The notes: generated by a model from the letters alone, not told the origin. A stretch of DNA of 64,000 nt from Alphaproteobacteria bacterium (GCA_002401695.1 NVTV01000001.1:296501-360500), one strand, 5' to 3'; counted from the first letter of the stretch, positions 46,301-54,584 are shown. Made by a program: numbers and translations.

Positions 46301-47071
46301 AGCCTGAACATTCGCGCCCTTAAAGAGGAAAGAAACAAGATCGGTAAGGGACATATCGACTTCCCGCACATCCCGCCGCATCAACGCAACAGCCTGACAC
46401 AAGCCTCATACACCCTAAGCAATGCCATCGACAAACTGGACATCAGCGCGAAGATTGCATGGGAACGCACAAAGCAAGGATGGAATCCCCTCTGGGATAA
46501 AATTGCACGTAGTGCGCGCGGCGTTCAAAGTATTACCAGAGAAATCCCGCATAAGAAAAAGGCAGGTGTGGCCCTTATCGGTGCTGGTCTCGCCCTTGCC
46601 GGTGCAGATACAGCAGGCCTTGGCGGAGAAGCTCTGCAAAACATCATCCCACACGCAGGATACAGCCTCGGCGTTCTTGGGTCGACGGGTATGTTCTTAC
46701 TGATTAACCCCATTGATGACCTTGTTTTCGCGCATTTAGGTCTGGGTGGATTAGGGTATGGGGCTGGCACAACAGTCTATGGCGCCAATAAATTCGTCGC
46801 AAGACCGGCCTTTAATTACGCGCGCGAGCAAGTAGAATCCTTTATGGAAAAATATGGCAAGACCAGCCAATCACTAGACATTGACCCCGAAGAGGTAGAA
46901 CACATTCAAATTCCAGTGAACTATCTGGGCGCATTATCCGAAACCTGCATTCTTTGTACAATATGCCTTAAAGAAAATGAGGAAACAGAGTGCCCGCAAC
47001 AGATAAATCTGGCACAATTACTCGTCGAAGAACAAACAAAAGAAGAGCATTTTGAAGCATCGACACAATAA
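43382..47071 (+). CDS. very large membrane-associated protein of unknown function
   Basis: The 1229-residue product is mostly helical, with coiled-coil-like segments (residues about 270-490 and 800-1050) and hydrophobic stretches near residues 497-515 (SVAVLGWLTYYM), 684-700 (IPMIAALALMALTS), 725-765 (AAALTALFEP to LLAGIAAAALW), 1060-1075 (GVALIGAGLALAG) and 1090-1125. A His-rich patch (VEHQHGPEHE) lies near residue 155. The C-terminus has Cys1189-x2-Cys1192-x2-Cys1195-x8-Cys1204 (ETCILCTICLKENEETECPQQ region), which could bind metal or an iron-sulfur cluster. No known family is recognised. Its position behind Fur boxes suggests it is made in iron limitation. Confidence 0.7.
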   Translation: MTTHDINEQFRKKGTSSPKNKIGLAHFLIDESLLDMAQDYGAYIEATPNKSQSYSMTFFNGNGEQNFTGNLSELRTHLRALHQPINASIEKAVKESSGYNTVSAGRKIMARDTLNTQIQNERKDTLALFRVMTTNSATLPEFVDPNDDVEHQHGPEHEIRTADMWRHTCEIDVKDRARHYDPDRDPTALEPAIIKNSRFHPSKGFQFELSPKFIDQNTEKDINVTVWDMISTVKGYDARSKGNTLHFTLEEMDDFCALTHNNLQTPEFMALLEDTRHQERVEDAIERIETEVQDINSPIYKAIIKDAAIPEDKKSTLRNLIIASSAITPILESDAMKARWAHYYFMQRKDPAMADIVAEVNVLNDVVSHYSAAEHVTQAHMEAIALDPNFQELLSFQRNIAHAIEDSIPKIKHLSKEEKSAYQESYRTIQKMIGDLSISGQNIANEHLDDDKKTVTDIFERTMGTGHDGISRMSSEFVDNTIDFFQDIYQRPFASKKEFVASVAVLGWLTYYMQSGGDADGANQLLDAANTMNETVAAGEVPDVMSFDDIMGSLNDGGGLSETAAKIEDLDLSKLTEDDKKEFVRFIRDNGLDISDDQMRQLSNYVHNNYGILGAYKHFTIDNAVTGTTLSLLDLARVATEGLVETVGGTVNEAASFFKSASNGAIDAGDQTFKINVFQTTIGHIPMIAALALMALTSGPRNGIKRIFGFFDGFTNSTIATLKDRPLALPAAALTALFEPQTIILANEADKGGFAFPLLAGIAAAALWKRKANSTKELHEEITQNARTLTNHLNNDEAQFKLLDARPDIVRSLSQAALLQEQVKADLPDDVKEISYSKKRLVNKLSSNFKIAADNLEPTLTALRKFDLAMDISSRYMGEENKTYHNFIHSKIESFTQALKDVQNEKMSVKEFERHINKDLKKVMQAQAFLGGNAEIYNAVYKKAPSERMMDRFSLAGDVQYNIQARKESFKQNSLNIRALKEERNKIGKGHIDFPHIPPHQRNSLTQASYTLSNAIDKLDISAKIAWERTKQGWNPLWDKIARSARGVQSITREIPHKKKAGVALIGAGLALAGADTAGLGGEALQNIIPHAGYSLGVLGSTGMFLLINPIDDLVFAHLGLGGLGYGAGTTVYGANKFVARPAFNYAREQVESFMEKYGKTSQSLDIDPEEVEHIQIPVNYLGALSETCILCTICLKENEETECPQQINLAQLLVEEQTKEEHFEASTQ

Positions 47072-47086
47072 GCCCAATTTACGCCG

Positions 47087-50000
47087 CTACTTCGCCTCTG
47101 ACACAATCGAAATATCTGCCTGCGCTTGTTTTATATAAGACGGATAAATTTCAACTTTACAATATTGCCCATACGCCATCAAAGCGTGACAGCGATTATA
47201 AGCCTGCTTTACCGTTATCCCCTGTAAACCCACACGCAAAGTATGCTTTCCTGTTCTGACATCTGCATAACTCTGTGCTGGAGGCACAAACAGATCCCCA
47301 CCCGTCAACATCGTATTATAGCGTGATTGCAATTTATACCAAACTACTGACATCAACAGCCTCGAATTATATTCCCCCAAATTCAAGACAAGATCATATT
47401 CATCCTTTGAAAAATCAATATGAGGGTGACGCGCCTTATAATCATCCAGATCAGACACAAAGGCACTTGGAACGTCACCTTCTCCCATATCAACGTAGAT
47501 ATCATTACCGTAAATAACCGTACCATCATAAGCAATTTCAATTTGCTGAGGCGCAGGCCTGATAAACTTCCCACGCTCTGCGCTTTTCTCATCTACAATC
47601 AAAAGATACCGCCCCGGTGGAATAAAAGAGAAATAGTAAAATCCAGAGGAATCCGTAGAGACACTCTCTTGCAAATCTCCTTCGGCATTATACAATTTCA
47701 AACGAATATTCCGCAAAGCCACAGACTTTGAAATGCGTGCTTCTTCCCCGACACCATCCCCCTGCGGTAATGAGACAGCGCGTGTGTAAACACTGCCATC
47801 TAACTCACCGGATATATGTATCGGGAAATTAACCTCTACTATATTCCCCTCACGCGGTACAACAGACACCCCATCCATCCCCGCAACCCACGTCGGATCC
47901 TGCAAAGTATCAGGATCAACAAACACATCTGTTAAACGCAATCTGCCCATACGCGTAAACAAAGCCATACCATTAACATCCGTAGATTCGCGTCCACCAT
48001 TTTGAGGGGCGCGCACAACGACGCCTTCCAAGGGCTCGTCATCACCATTAAAGATACCATCGCCATCCTTATCCAGATAAACGAAAGCACTCACACTGCC
48101 GGAATTTGTAATATTGTAGTCATATAGCTTTACACGTCCTTGCACCGGATCACGTAAAAGACTAAAGCGCGTATCCAAACCTGCAAAAAATTCTTCTTTA
48201 TTATTATAAGTTACCCTTGGTGAAATACGGGCAAAGCCTGCCTGCCAATCCAGTTTTGCCGAATATTGCGTCAATGATGTATCGTAACGTTTATCAACCT
48301 TCAATTCCAACTTAACTTTGTTGGTAAAGTCCCGTCGGTATGATGCTAAAACACTTTTAAGCTCATTATCCGGCTTTAATTCATAATCCGCCAAAAACCG
48401 CACATGGTTACGCCCATATGCACCCGTAACACTTGTTGTGGAGGTAAGCGTATCATCTTGAAGTATTGAACCTGTGGAATGTATAAGCTGTTCATTCAAA
48501 TATAAGTACTTCACTGTTGTATTGATGCCCACTGTTGATCGCAGGCTATACTCATCATTTGTATCCAACAGATAGTCTGTAGAAAAATTGTATCGGGGAC
48601 TCCTGCCCAACGCAAACGGCAACGGACCGTTTACATTCAGAGTATGGCGCAAAGTACCTATGTCACTGTCACCAGCACCCTGCACATCAAAATTTTTGCC
48701 ACGCCATCTTAACGCACTATTGACTTTATGCTTCCCGAAATCACGACGCGCGACAAGCTGCGCCGACATATCGCCCTCATCATCAACAGCCACCCGTGCA
48801 TTAAGCAACGCCTGCTTTACCACGGCAGACACTCCAAGGTTTCCGACGCTATCACGATCGCCCGCACTCTGATCAACGGTGCTGCGCAGTCCCGAACTCA
48901 AAGTAATACCATCTACAACTGAATATTCATAAAGCGCAGACACGTTAATATTCGTATCTTCACCCACACTCGAATCAGCCCCAAACTTATTATACGTATT
49001 CTTTTTATCCAGACTTATAGAAACGTCATAAATCCCCCCTCCATGAGAAAGAAGATCACGATCAACAGGGATGTATAGATTTTCTTCCCTGACTTCCCCT
49101 TGCGGACCGTAGAATATCAAACGAAAGGCATTATCAGAGTGAAATAAATCAACATCCGAAAATTGATAGAATCCGTCATCACCAATTTCCTTAAGCCCTA
49201 TAAGCTGGCTATCCCGATATAATTCGACATCCCATCCGGGAAACCCTGTGCCGGATATTCCGGTTGTCGGTGTACTAAATGTCCGCAAAGAATCCGTATT
49301 TGTTATTCTGACCCCTAATTCTTGAGATGAAACCCCACCCAAAGGTACGTTCGTCGTCGTAATATCACCGACCTCGAACCGACGCGCCTTTAATGCCCCT
49401 AAAAGATCAGCATCCAAGGATTCCTGCTTATACTTCATCCTTACATTTTTTATATTATCAACATCATTAGCCTGTATTTGCGTTGATAATGTCCCATATG
49501 CAAAATCCCCGGCAGAGCGAAAGGTTGCACTATGAGACGTGCTAGCATCTTTAGTTTCCCCATGTTTTCGATACACAGAGCGTATTGCGACATCCACAGA
49601 AGGTACATTTAGAGCTGTATAACCATCATTGAGGCGAGGACGCGAGGGCTTCGGCACTTTATACCCGCCATGCATGTCCTGCCTACGCCTGTACTTTTCC
49701 TGAATCGGTAATAATTCCTCAGACGTAATACGAAGGTCTTGTGCAGAAACAATAGGCTTAAACTCAAAGTCCATCCACGTTCCCAATTCAGCCGCAGGAA
49801 CCAAGACATCACCATCTTCAATAAAAACATTTGCCGATAAATTAAACTCACCAACATCGGTACGTACAATTCCAGCATTAAGGTCCAATGAGAATTTTTT
49901 ATCTTCCCTGACATACCATCCTTCAACAGTCTTCTTTTCAAGATCAATAACAAAAGGAATCTGAAGCACTTCACTTATATCACGCAGGGATAGCAAAACC

Positions 50001-50320
50001 TTTTCATCCTTCACAACACCATATATAACACCGTCTATACGAAGGTTATTTCCAAGAATTGGTTGCAATAGCAGGGTTTCCCCATCCAACAAAATATTTG
50101 TTTCCATGGTGGCGACAGATACATCCAGATAACTATTTCCACGCGCTAGCCCTGTTTTCATTTTCGAGACAAAAGAGCGCGCCAAAGCCAAACGTTTCTG
50201 ATTCTTTACAAAAGCAGTGTGCCCGACATCCCCCGATTGCTGCGCAGCCAAAGGCCACGGCGCAAAAGCCGCAAACATAAAGACACCATACAAAAAATAA
50301 ATTCTAAAAGAATATTTCAT
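47087..50320 (-). CDS. chaperone-usher-type outer membrane usher with SdrD-B and SPOR-like additions
   Basis: The 1077-residue product has a signal peptide (FRIYFLYGVFMFAAFAPWPLAA). Residues about 90-215 resemble a copper amine oxidase-type N-terminal domain (LLSLRDISEVLQIPFVIDLEKKTVEG, VLVPAAELGTWMDF). A long usher-like barrel follows (about 240-700: LGVRITNTDSL, GFPGWDVELYRDSQLIGLKEIGDDGFYQFSDVDL, then repeated strands). An SdrD-B-like Ca-type domain (YLDKDGDGIFNGDDEPLEGVVVRAP) lies near residue 745, a carboxypeptidase-regulatory-like domain near 870-905, and a SPOR-like end near 1027-1065. The gene is read from 50320 toward 47087, downstream of the pilin/chaperone pair but with the 50647 pilin gene inverted between. 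Confidence 0.75.
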   Translation of the reverse strand: MKYSFRIYFLYGVFMFAAFAPWPLAAQQSGDVGHTAFVKNQKRLALARSFVSKMKTGLARGNSYLDVSVATMETNILLDGETLLLQPILGNNLRIDGVIYGVVKDEKVLLSLRDISEVLQIPFVIDLEKKTVEGWYVREDKKFSLDLNAGIVRTDVGEFNLSANVFIEDGDVLVPAAELGTWMDFEFKPIVSAQDLRITSEELLPIQEKYRRRQDMHGGYKVPKPSRPRLNDGYTALNVPSVDVAIRSVYRKHGETKDASTSHSATFRSAGDFAYGTLSTQIQANDVDNIKNVRMKYKQESLDADLLGALKARRFEVGDITTTNVPLGGVSSQELGVRITNTDSLRTFSTPTTGISGTGFPGWDVELYRDSQLIGLKEIGDDGFYQFSDVDLFHSDNAFRLIFYGPQGEVREENLYIPVDRDLLSHGGGIYDVSISLDKKNTYNKFGADSSVGEDTNINVSALYEYSVVDGITLSSGLRSTVDQSAGDRDSVGNLGVSAVVKQALLNARVAVDDEGDMSAQLVARRDFGKHKVNSALRWRGKNFDVQGAGDSDIGTLRHTLNVNGPLPFALGRSPRYNFSTDYLLDTNDEYSLRSTVGINTTVKYLYLNEQLIHSTGSILQDDTLTSTTSVTGAYGRNHVRFLADYELKPDNELKSVLASYRRDFTNKVKLELKVDKRYDTSLTQYSAKLDWQAGFARISPRVTYNNKEEFFAGLDTRFSLLRDPVQGRVKLYDYNITNSGSVSAFVYLDKDGDGIFNGDDEPLEGVVVRAPQNGGRESTDVNGMALFTRMGRLRLTDVFVDPDTLQDPTWVAGMDGVSVVPREGNIVEVNFPIHISGELDGSVYTRAVSLPQGDGVGEEARISKSVALRNIRLKLYNAEGDLQESVSTDSSGFYYFSFIPPGRYLLIVDEKSAERGKFIRPAPQQIEIAYDGTVIYGNDIYVDMGEGDVPSAFVSDLDDYKARHPHIDFSKDEYDLVLNLGEYNSRLLMSVVWYKLQSRYNTMLTGGDLFVPPAQSYADVRTGKHTLRVGLQGITVKQAYNRCHALMAYGQYCKVEIYPSYIKQAQADISIVSEAK

Positions 50321-50646
50321 CCGAAAAACAACCGATTTTCCTGTATATAAAAAGCGAATAACTCTGTGGATAAGGATTTAAACTCCTTGAACACATTACA
50401 TCACAACCACTTGACAAAGACAATCGGTTAATGATAAAAATAACGAACTTCTCTGGGTGACCATCCAAAGTTAGCCACATGTATTTTAACTAAATTGATT
50501 ACATTAATAATGATTTAACCATTTATGTATGATAATAAGACTTACAGATATGCATTTTATATCGACCACTTACTGAGTATCAGTATTTTATCCCACTCAC
50601 AAACTGAGTAACAGTATCTTAATCTAGGGAAATAAGGAGAAACCTA
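50321..50646. other. 326-bp divergent region between usher and pilin 1
   Basis: No gene. It holds a promoter-like pair TTGACA (50411-50416) to ATAAAA (50434-50439) with a 17-bp spacer, and two dyad repeats ending 31 bp before the pilin start. The first is ACTGAGTATCAGT at 50572, the second ACTGAGTAACAGT at 50603. The offset of 31 bp is about three helical turns. Confidence 0.5.
50572..50615 (+). promoter_or_regulatory. two directly repeated palindromic operator-like sites before pilin 1
   Basis: ACTGAGTATCAGT (50572-50584) and ACTGAGTAACAGT (50603-50615) are each dyad-symmetric and share 12 of 13 bases. Their spacing of 31 bp places them on the same face of the helix. They lie 32-75 bp upstream of the pilin start, where a regulator could bind as a pair of dimers. 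Sequence seen directly; the binding protein is unknown. Confidence 0.5.
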
Positions 50647-51219
50647 ATGAAACGTAACACCCTGAAACTTTTAGCCTTCGCAAGCGCAGTATCGCTTGGA
50701 TTTGGCATCACAAACAATTCTTTTGCAGAAACAGAAACTGTCGCAGTGGCACTTATAACGAACTCGGCCATTACGATCGCATCGGGCGATGATATGGATT
50801 TCGGGACATGGGCTCTTCTCCATCCGGCAACGGGCGGTACGAATGATGTAACCCTGACCCTGAACGCAACGACTGGTGCTGTCGTAGCAAGTGGTATTGG
50901 CGGACTATCCGCTGCCACAGAAATAGTCGCGGCATCCCAACCTGGCAGCCTGACCGTCACGACCCCTGCCGCAGCAACACTAAACGTTTTCGGAAATGTT
51001 AGTAATGCGATTACAGCAGAGGCTGGCCTAACACTATCACTACCATTTTTCTCATATGCCGGAGGGGGTATAACAGCACTTCCCGCTGCAACAGGAACAG
51101 CGACAGCCGCCGCAACTGGTGGTGCAGATAGCGTCACGTTTGGCGCAGCAATTCTTGTCACAGCCACACCGGCAGATGCCACACACGCTGGTGAACTAAG
51201 TGTAACATTTACTTACTAA
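50647..51219 (+). CDS. DUF4402-type pilin (pilin 1)
   Basis: The 190-residue product has a signal peptide (KLLAFASAVSLGFGITNNSFA) then an Ala/Thr/Gly-rich beta domain of the DUF4402 type: ALITNSAITIASGDDMDFGTW near the start of the mature chain and ILVTATPADATHAGELSVTFTY at the end, with no cysteine. DUF4402 proteins are pilus subunits accompanied by a PapD-like chaperone and an usher, both present here. It is transcribed opposite to the usher, chaperone and second pilin. A strong AAGGAG site precedes the ATG. Confidence 0.8.
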   Translation: MKRNTLKLLAFASAVSLGFGITNNSFAETETVAVALITNSAITIASGDDMDFGTWALLHPATGGTNDVTLTLNATTGAVVASGIGGLSAATEIVAASQPGSLTVTTPAAATLNVFGNVSNAITAEAGLTLSLPFFSYAGGGITALPAATGTATAAATGGADSVTFGAAILVTATPADATHAGELSVTFTY

Positions 51220-51245
51220 ATACTTTTAGGTTTCACCTGATATTA

Positions 51246-51272
51246 AAAGGCACCCCCACGGTGCCTTTTTTA
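51246..51272 (+). terminator. rho-independent terminator after pilin 1
   Basis: AAAGGCACC and GGTGCCTTT form a 9-bp stem with a short CCCAC loop, followed by TTTTATT. It lies 27 bp after the pilin stop codon and ends that transcript. Confidence 0.85.
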
Positions 51273-51903
51273 TTGCCATTTACCCCCTAAAGACATACCA
51301 GCATTACAGGAAACGAATCCCCCTCTTCTTTGCACCATCCCGAACAAATATAGGAGCAATGACACAAGAAAAAACGTAAGCTAGGAGGCAAGATAATAAT
51401 AGAACCCTGCAATGACTCAGGGCTAAACGCACAGTGTATTTTATGACACAATAGCTTGGTGAATCACTTCGGAAAAATACGATTTCCCCCGATACCCATG
51501 GAGCGACTACCCAGCCCCACCCATCACAAACCTGACAAAAGAGAACGCCCTCGCATGGATGATCACCATCGCGCCATCTAATGCGTTATCATGTTCTACA
51601 TTGGGAATACCGATAGATTGCGCACCACCCAAATACGAATACCATCCAACCCTTTATAATCGGTGGCCAAAGCGCGGTATCCAGCAGCATTTTCTATGGA
51701 CTACCCTCCGATGAACCAGCAAAACCAGACCACACACATCAAAGCCCAAAGAAAGAAAGAAAGAAAGAAAGAGAGAGGGTCTCTCCCCCCGCGAAGCCGA
51801 AAAAGCTGGCGGACGCCATTGATATACGTCGTTGCGGGCACAACACCACGGCATACACCCTATGTTTTTGGATCTAGGGTGCTATGTGAGACTGCCCCCT
51901 AGA
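51273..51903. other. 631-bp region without an intact gene: AAAG repeat, hairpins and possible decayed frame
   Basis: No convincing intact gene. It contains six tandem AAAG units at 51748-51771, directly followed by a GAGAGA-GGG-TCTCTC hairpin (51771-51785). A 9-bp inverted repeat, GATCTAGGG (51871-51879) and CCCTAGATC (51897-51905), overlaps the chaperone stop codon and could end or attenuate its transcript. On the minus strand, 51507-51694 reads in two frames joined by an apparent shift (ENAAGYRALATDYKGLDGIRI, then LGGAQSIGIPNVEHDNAL), which looks like a decayed protein gene. I cannot identify it. Open frames of 66 and 79 codons crossing the AAAG tract look spurious. Confidence 0.5.
51748..51771. 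repeat. AAAG tetranucleotide repeat, six units
   Basis: Six perfect AAAG units followed by AGAGAG. Such tracts are slippage-prone and are known in phase-variable genes, but this one lies outside any supported gene, between the chaperone and pilin 1 transcripts. Confidence 0.9.
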
Positions 51904-52722
51904 TCACTCAACATCAAATACGCGCTCATCATAAATAAAATCATTCTTCTTATCATAGTAGCGCAAAACGACTTTCAACGCCCCGCCGGTTATTTCCTTG
52001 GTTAAATGCACATCAAACACCCGACTATTAATTTCAGAGAAAATATTCGCATTACTCAATTCTCCAACAAGCTCTTCCTGCCCATCAACAACATGGAAAA
52101 TACGAAGATATCCCAACACAGAATAATTTCCCTCGACCCTAACGACAGGTACCGCCACATTAATAAAACCTGATCGCGCATCCCGAGATAAACTAATTTC
52201 GCCTATATCCGCCTTAACCTGAACCTCACCAACACGAAAAACAACAGGGATCGCATAACTAACAGCAATATTAACCCCCATTGCCACCCTACCATTTAAA
52301 GTTTTATCGACTGAAAGATCGTTAGGGGCAGAAGAAAACTTAAAATGGACATGATAATCCCCATCAGGAATTTCTGCGGAACGACGCAACGCCATACGGA
52401 CTCTTTGCTTTGCCCCCGGAAGCAAGGTCACACGTCTGGGCGCAAAAACGATATGCTGGGACAAATCAAAATCAGTAGCAGGCTTATCTTGTAATGTGTA
52501 TGTCCCATCCTCTTCCTTCATATCAAAGAATTCCCAGCCAAATTCATACGCTTTGACCTTATCCCCCGTATTCACAATCGTAACTGTCGCAAAACGATCT
52601 CGCCCCTCAAACACGACCATAGTCGGTGTAATAAGCATATCCGCCAACGCAACGCGCGCACCACCCAAACAAGACAAACCGACAACCAAGCCGACAACAA
52701 ACCTAACCAAACATTTTTTCAT
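51904..52722 (-). CDS. PapD-like periplasmic pilus chaperone
   Basis: The 272-residue product has a signal peptide (LVRFVVGLVVGLSCLGGARVALA) and two Ig-like domains: MLITPTMVVFEGRDRFATVTIVNTGDKVKAYEFGW (G1-donor side), VFAPRRVTLLPGAKQRVRMALRRSAEIPDGDYHVHFKF with the R-V-x-L-x-P-G-x-x-Q-x-V-R motif at about residues 95-135, and a second domain to residue 272. It would ferry pilin subunits to the usher. The start at 52722 follows AGGAGA; a TTG at 52728 is possible. It lies 32 bp after pilin 2 on the same strand. Confidence 0.85.
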   Translation of the reverse strand: MKKCLVRFVVGLVVGLSCLGGARVALADMLITPTMVVFEGRDRFATVTIVNTGDKVKAYEFGWEFFDMKEEDGTYTLQDKPATDFDLSQHIVFAPRRVTLLPGAKQRVRMALRRSAEIPDGDYHVHFKFSSAPNDLSVDKTLNGRVAMGVNIAVSYAIPVVFRVGEVQVKADIGEISLSRDARSGFINVAVPVVRVEGNYSVLGYLRIFHVVDGQEELVGELSNANIFSEINSRVFDVHLTKEITGGALKVVLRYYDKKNDFIYDERVFDVE

Positions 52723-52754
52723 TCCCAAAACTCTCCTGCTTCAACTCTGTATTT

Positions 52755-53213
52755 TTAAAAATTAATTTGAATCTGCAACTGCCCATTTAATGTCTGATCA
52801 ACATATAGGGTACCACTACCATCTGTACGCGCCGTTCCGCCAATAACTATTCTGGCGACACCACTTGCATCCGTCGAACCGGGATGCGTTTCCTGTAAAT
52901 TCACCATATTAATATCGGGGCCAATGCCAACCAACGGTGCCGTTTGCGTAATAATCACACTTGCAATCGCAGTATTTAGCGCCAAACCACCAAAATCATA
53001 CACACCCTCTTGCGGTGCTGAAAGTTCAATAAACCCAGCCGCATCAAAGGTATAAGAGCCATTCGTATTGACCGTTATATCATATTGAGCATCATTTGCT
53101 ATGGTCACAAACTCACCAAAGCTCAATGCCTGTACCGTTACAATAGACGCATAGGAAACACCCGAAAATACATGGAAATAAAATATACTTATAAACAAAA
53201 AAAGCAGCCGCAT
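52755..53213 (-). CDS. DUF4402-type pilin (pilin 2)
   Basis: The 152-residue product has a signal peptide (LLFLFISIFYFHVFSGVSYA) then a beta domain resembling DUF4402: ALSFGEFVTIANDAQYDITVNTNGSYTF, FIELSAPQEGVYDFGGLALNTAIASVIIT and, at the end, GTLYVDQTLNGQLQIQINF, the strand likely used for polymerisation. The ATG at 53213 is chosen for the strong GGAGGGG site; the in-frame start at 53249 is rejected. It opens the minus-strand pilin 2-chaperone pair and may be the tip or major subunit. Confidence 0.7.
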   Translation of the reverse strand: MRLLFLFISIFYFHVFSGVSYASIVTVQALSFGEFVTIANDAQYDITVNTNGSYTFDAAGFIELSAPQEGVYDFGGLALNTAIASVIITQTAPLVGIGPDINMVNLQETHPGSTDASGVARIVIGGTARTDGSGTLYVDQTLNGQLQIQINF

Positions 53214-53471
53214 GTAATCCCCTCCATCTGTGAACAATAATGGAAACATTACAAAAGCCTAGCACCACTTGCAATCACTATATGCGCGCGCCCCCGCGAA
53301 ATACAACAAATTTCAAAAAAACCCCTAAATCAAGCCATATTTTATTGTTTATTTTAAATATCCTATTGCTGCCAATGGCCTTTTTAGGCTAGAATCTAAT
53401 CTGGTGTTTTCTGCTGCGTACTTTTTTAGTTCTTTAATGTCTCTATTCTGAGGCCTGTGGTTCTTTACTAT

Positions 53472-54455
53472 ATGTATAAAAAAATAGCTTTGAGTCTATG
53501 TTTCACACTATTTCTGGGTCTACTTACCGCGTGTAGTCCTGAAGGACTTTTGCACCTTAAAAAAGCCGAATCATCAAACACAAATATCGTAAAAAAATCA
53601 GAAAACACGAATAAAAAACAGGGCATTAGCACACCGATAGCCCTTCCTCCTGCATTTAATAGCACCCCCTTAAGACCGGGACAGACCAATACGCAGTACA
53701 TGCCCAATGGTTTACCTGCCCTGAAACCAATGAAGGGCATTAATGCAGATACGCTGTTCACAGAAAACATCAAAGACACCAGTGACCGCTTTAATCGCGT
53801 TGAAAATGCTGTCGTTGATCTTAGAAAAGAATTTGAAGTTTATAAACCATCTATCGTCCGGTTAACCGCTGTGGAGTCGGACATTCAGAACCTTATCAAG
53901 GAATTAGAGGTATTGCTGCAGGAAACACCAGCCAATCAGCCCCCTCAAATGTTGGTAGAGACCTCTGGACCTCAGTTGCAAGTAACGCAACTGACACCGC
54001 AGCAAATAACGCCGCCTGAACCAAAGGACATTGCTCAGGTTCCCTACCATATTGAGAAGGAAGCCCACCCCGAAAAGAAAATACCTCCCAAAACAGCATC
54101 ACCGCCCCGGACCCATGATGGCGTTGTTGCCTTGAATCTGCGTGTTGGAGAGCACGCAGATAAGTCGCGTATTGTCTTTGACACAAACCAAAACACCAAC
54201 GTCAGTATTGATCTGGATAATGATGAAAAACTTATTATTATCGAGCTACCTAAAGCACGCTGGATTGACGGAAGCAACAAGACGTTCAAGGGCTCAAAAC
54301 TATTGGAATCCTACAGCATTGAACCTATTAACAATGGTACGGGCACCATGATTGTCTTATCCTTGAAGAAAACAACAAAAATATTGCGTGAAAAGCGCCT
54401 TTCTCCCGATAGTGATAACGCCTATCACCGCATCTATTTTGATTTATCCCCTTAA
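53472..54455 (+). CDS. lipoprotein with AMIN-like C-terminal domain
   Basis: The 327-residue product has a lipoprotein signal (IALSLCFTLFLGLLTAC, lipobox L-T-A-C). A Thr/Asn-rich linker follows, then a short coiled coil at about residues 98-150 (RFNRVENAVVDLRKEFEVYKP and similar), a Pro-rich region and a C-terminal AMIN-like domain at about residues 222-325: VVALNLRVGEHADKSRIVFDT, then LIIIELPKARWIDG and MIVLSLKKTTKILRE. AMIN domains bind peptidoglycan or secretins. An upstream GTG at 53457 is an alternative start. It lies upstream of the sugar transferase but its own role is unclear. Confidence 0.65.
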   Translation: MYKKIALSLCFTLFLGLLTACSPEGLLHLKKAESSNTNIVKKSENTNKKQGISTPIALPPAFNSTPLRPGQTNTQYMPNGLPALKPMKGINADTLFTENIKDTSDRFNRVENAVVDLRKEFEVYKPSIVRLTAVESDIQNLIKELEVLLQETPANQPPQMLVETSGPQLQVTQLTPQQITPPEPKDIAQVPYHIEKEAHPEKKIPPKTASPPRTHDGVVALNLRVGEHADKSRIVFDTNQNTNVSIDLDNDEKLIIIELPKARWIDGSNKTFKGSKLLESYSIEPINNGTGTMIVLSLKKTTKILREKRLSPDSDNAYHRIYFDLSP

Positions 54456-54584
54456 ATCACCGCTATATTTTTTTCGATAGCACTTTTCTGTAACTTCAAT
54501 ATATCTTAATGAGTACAACTTACTATATACCTACATAGTGACGACTATATCGACAATTAAAAACAGCATAAGCCGAGCAAACTA

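Noticed and set aside
51654-51902. two overlapping frames of 66 and 79 codons across the AAAG repeat
   Set aside because: No ribosome site, translation depends on the repeat tract itself, and no coding character outside it.
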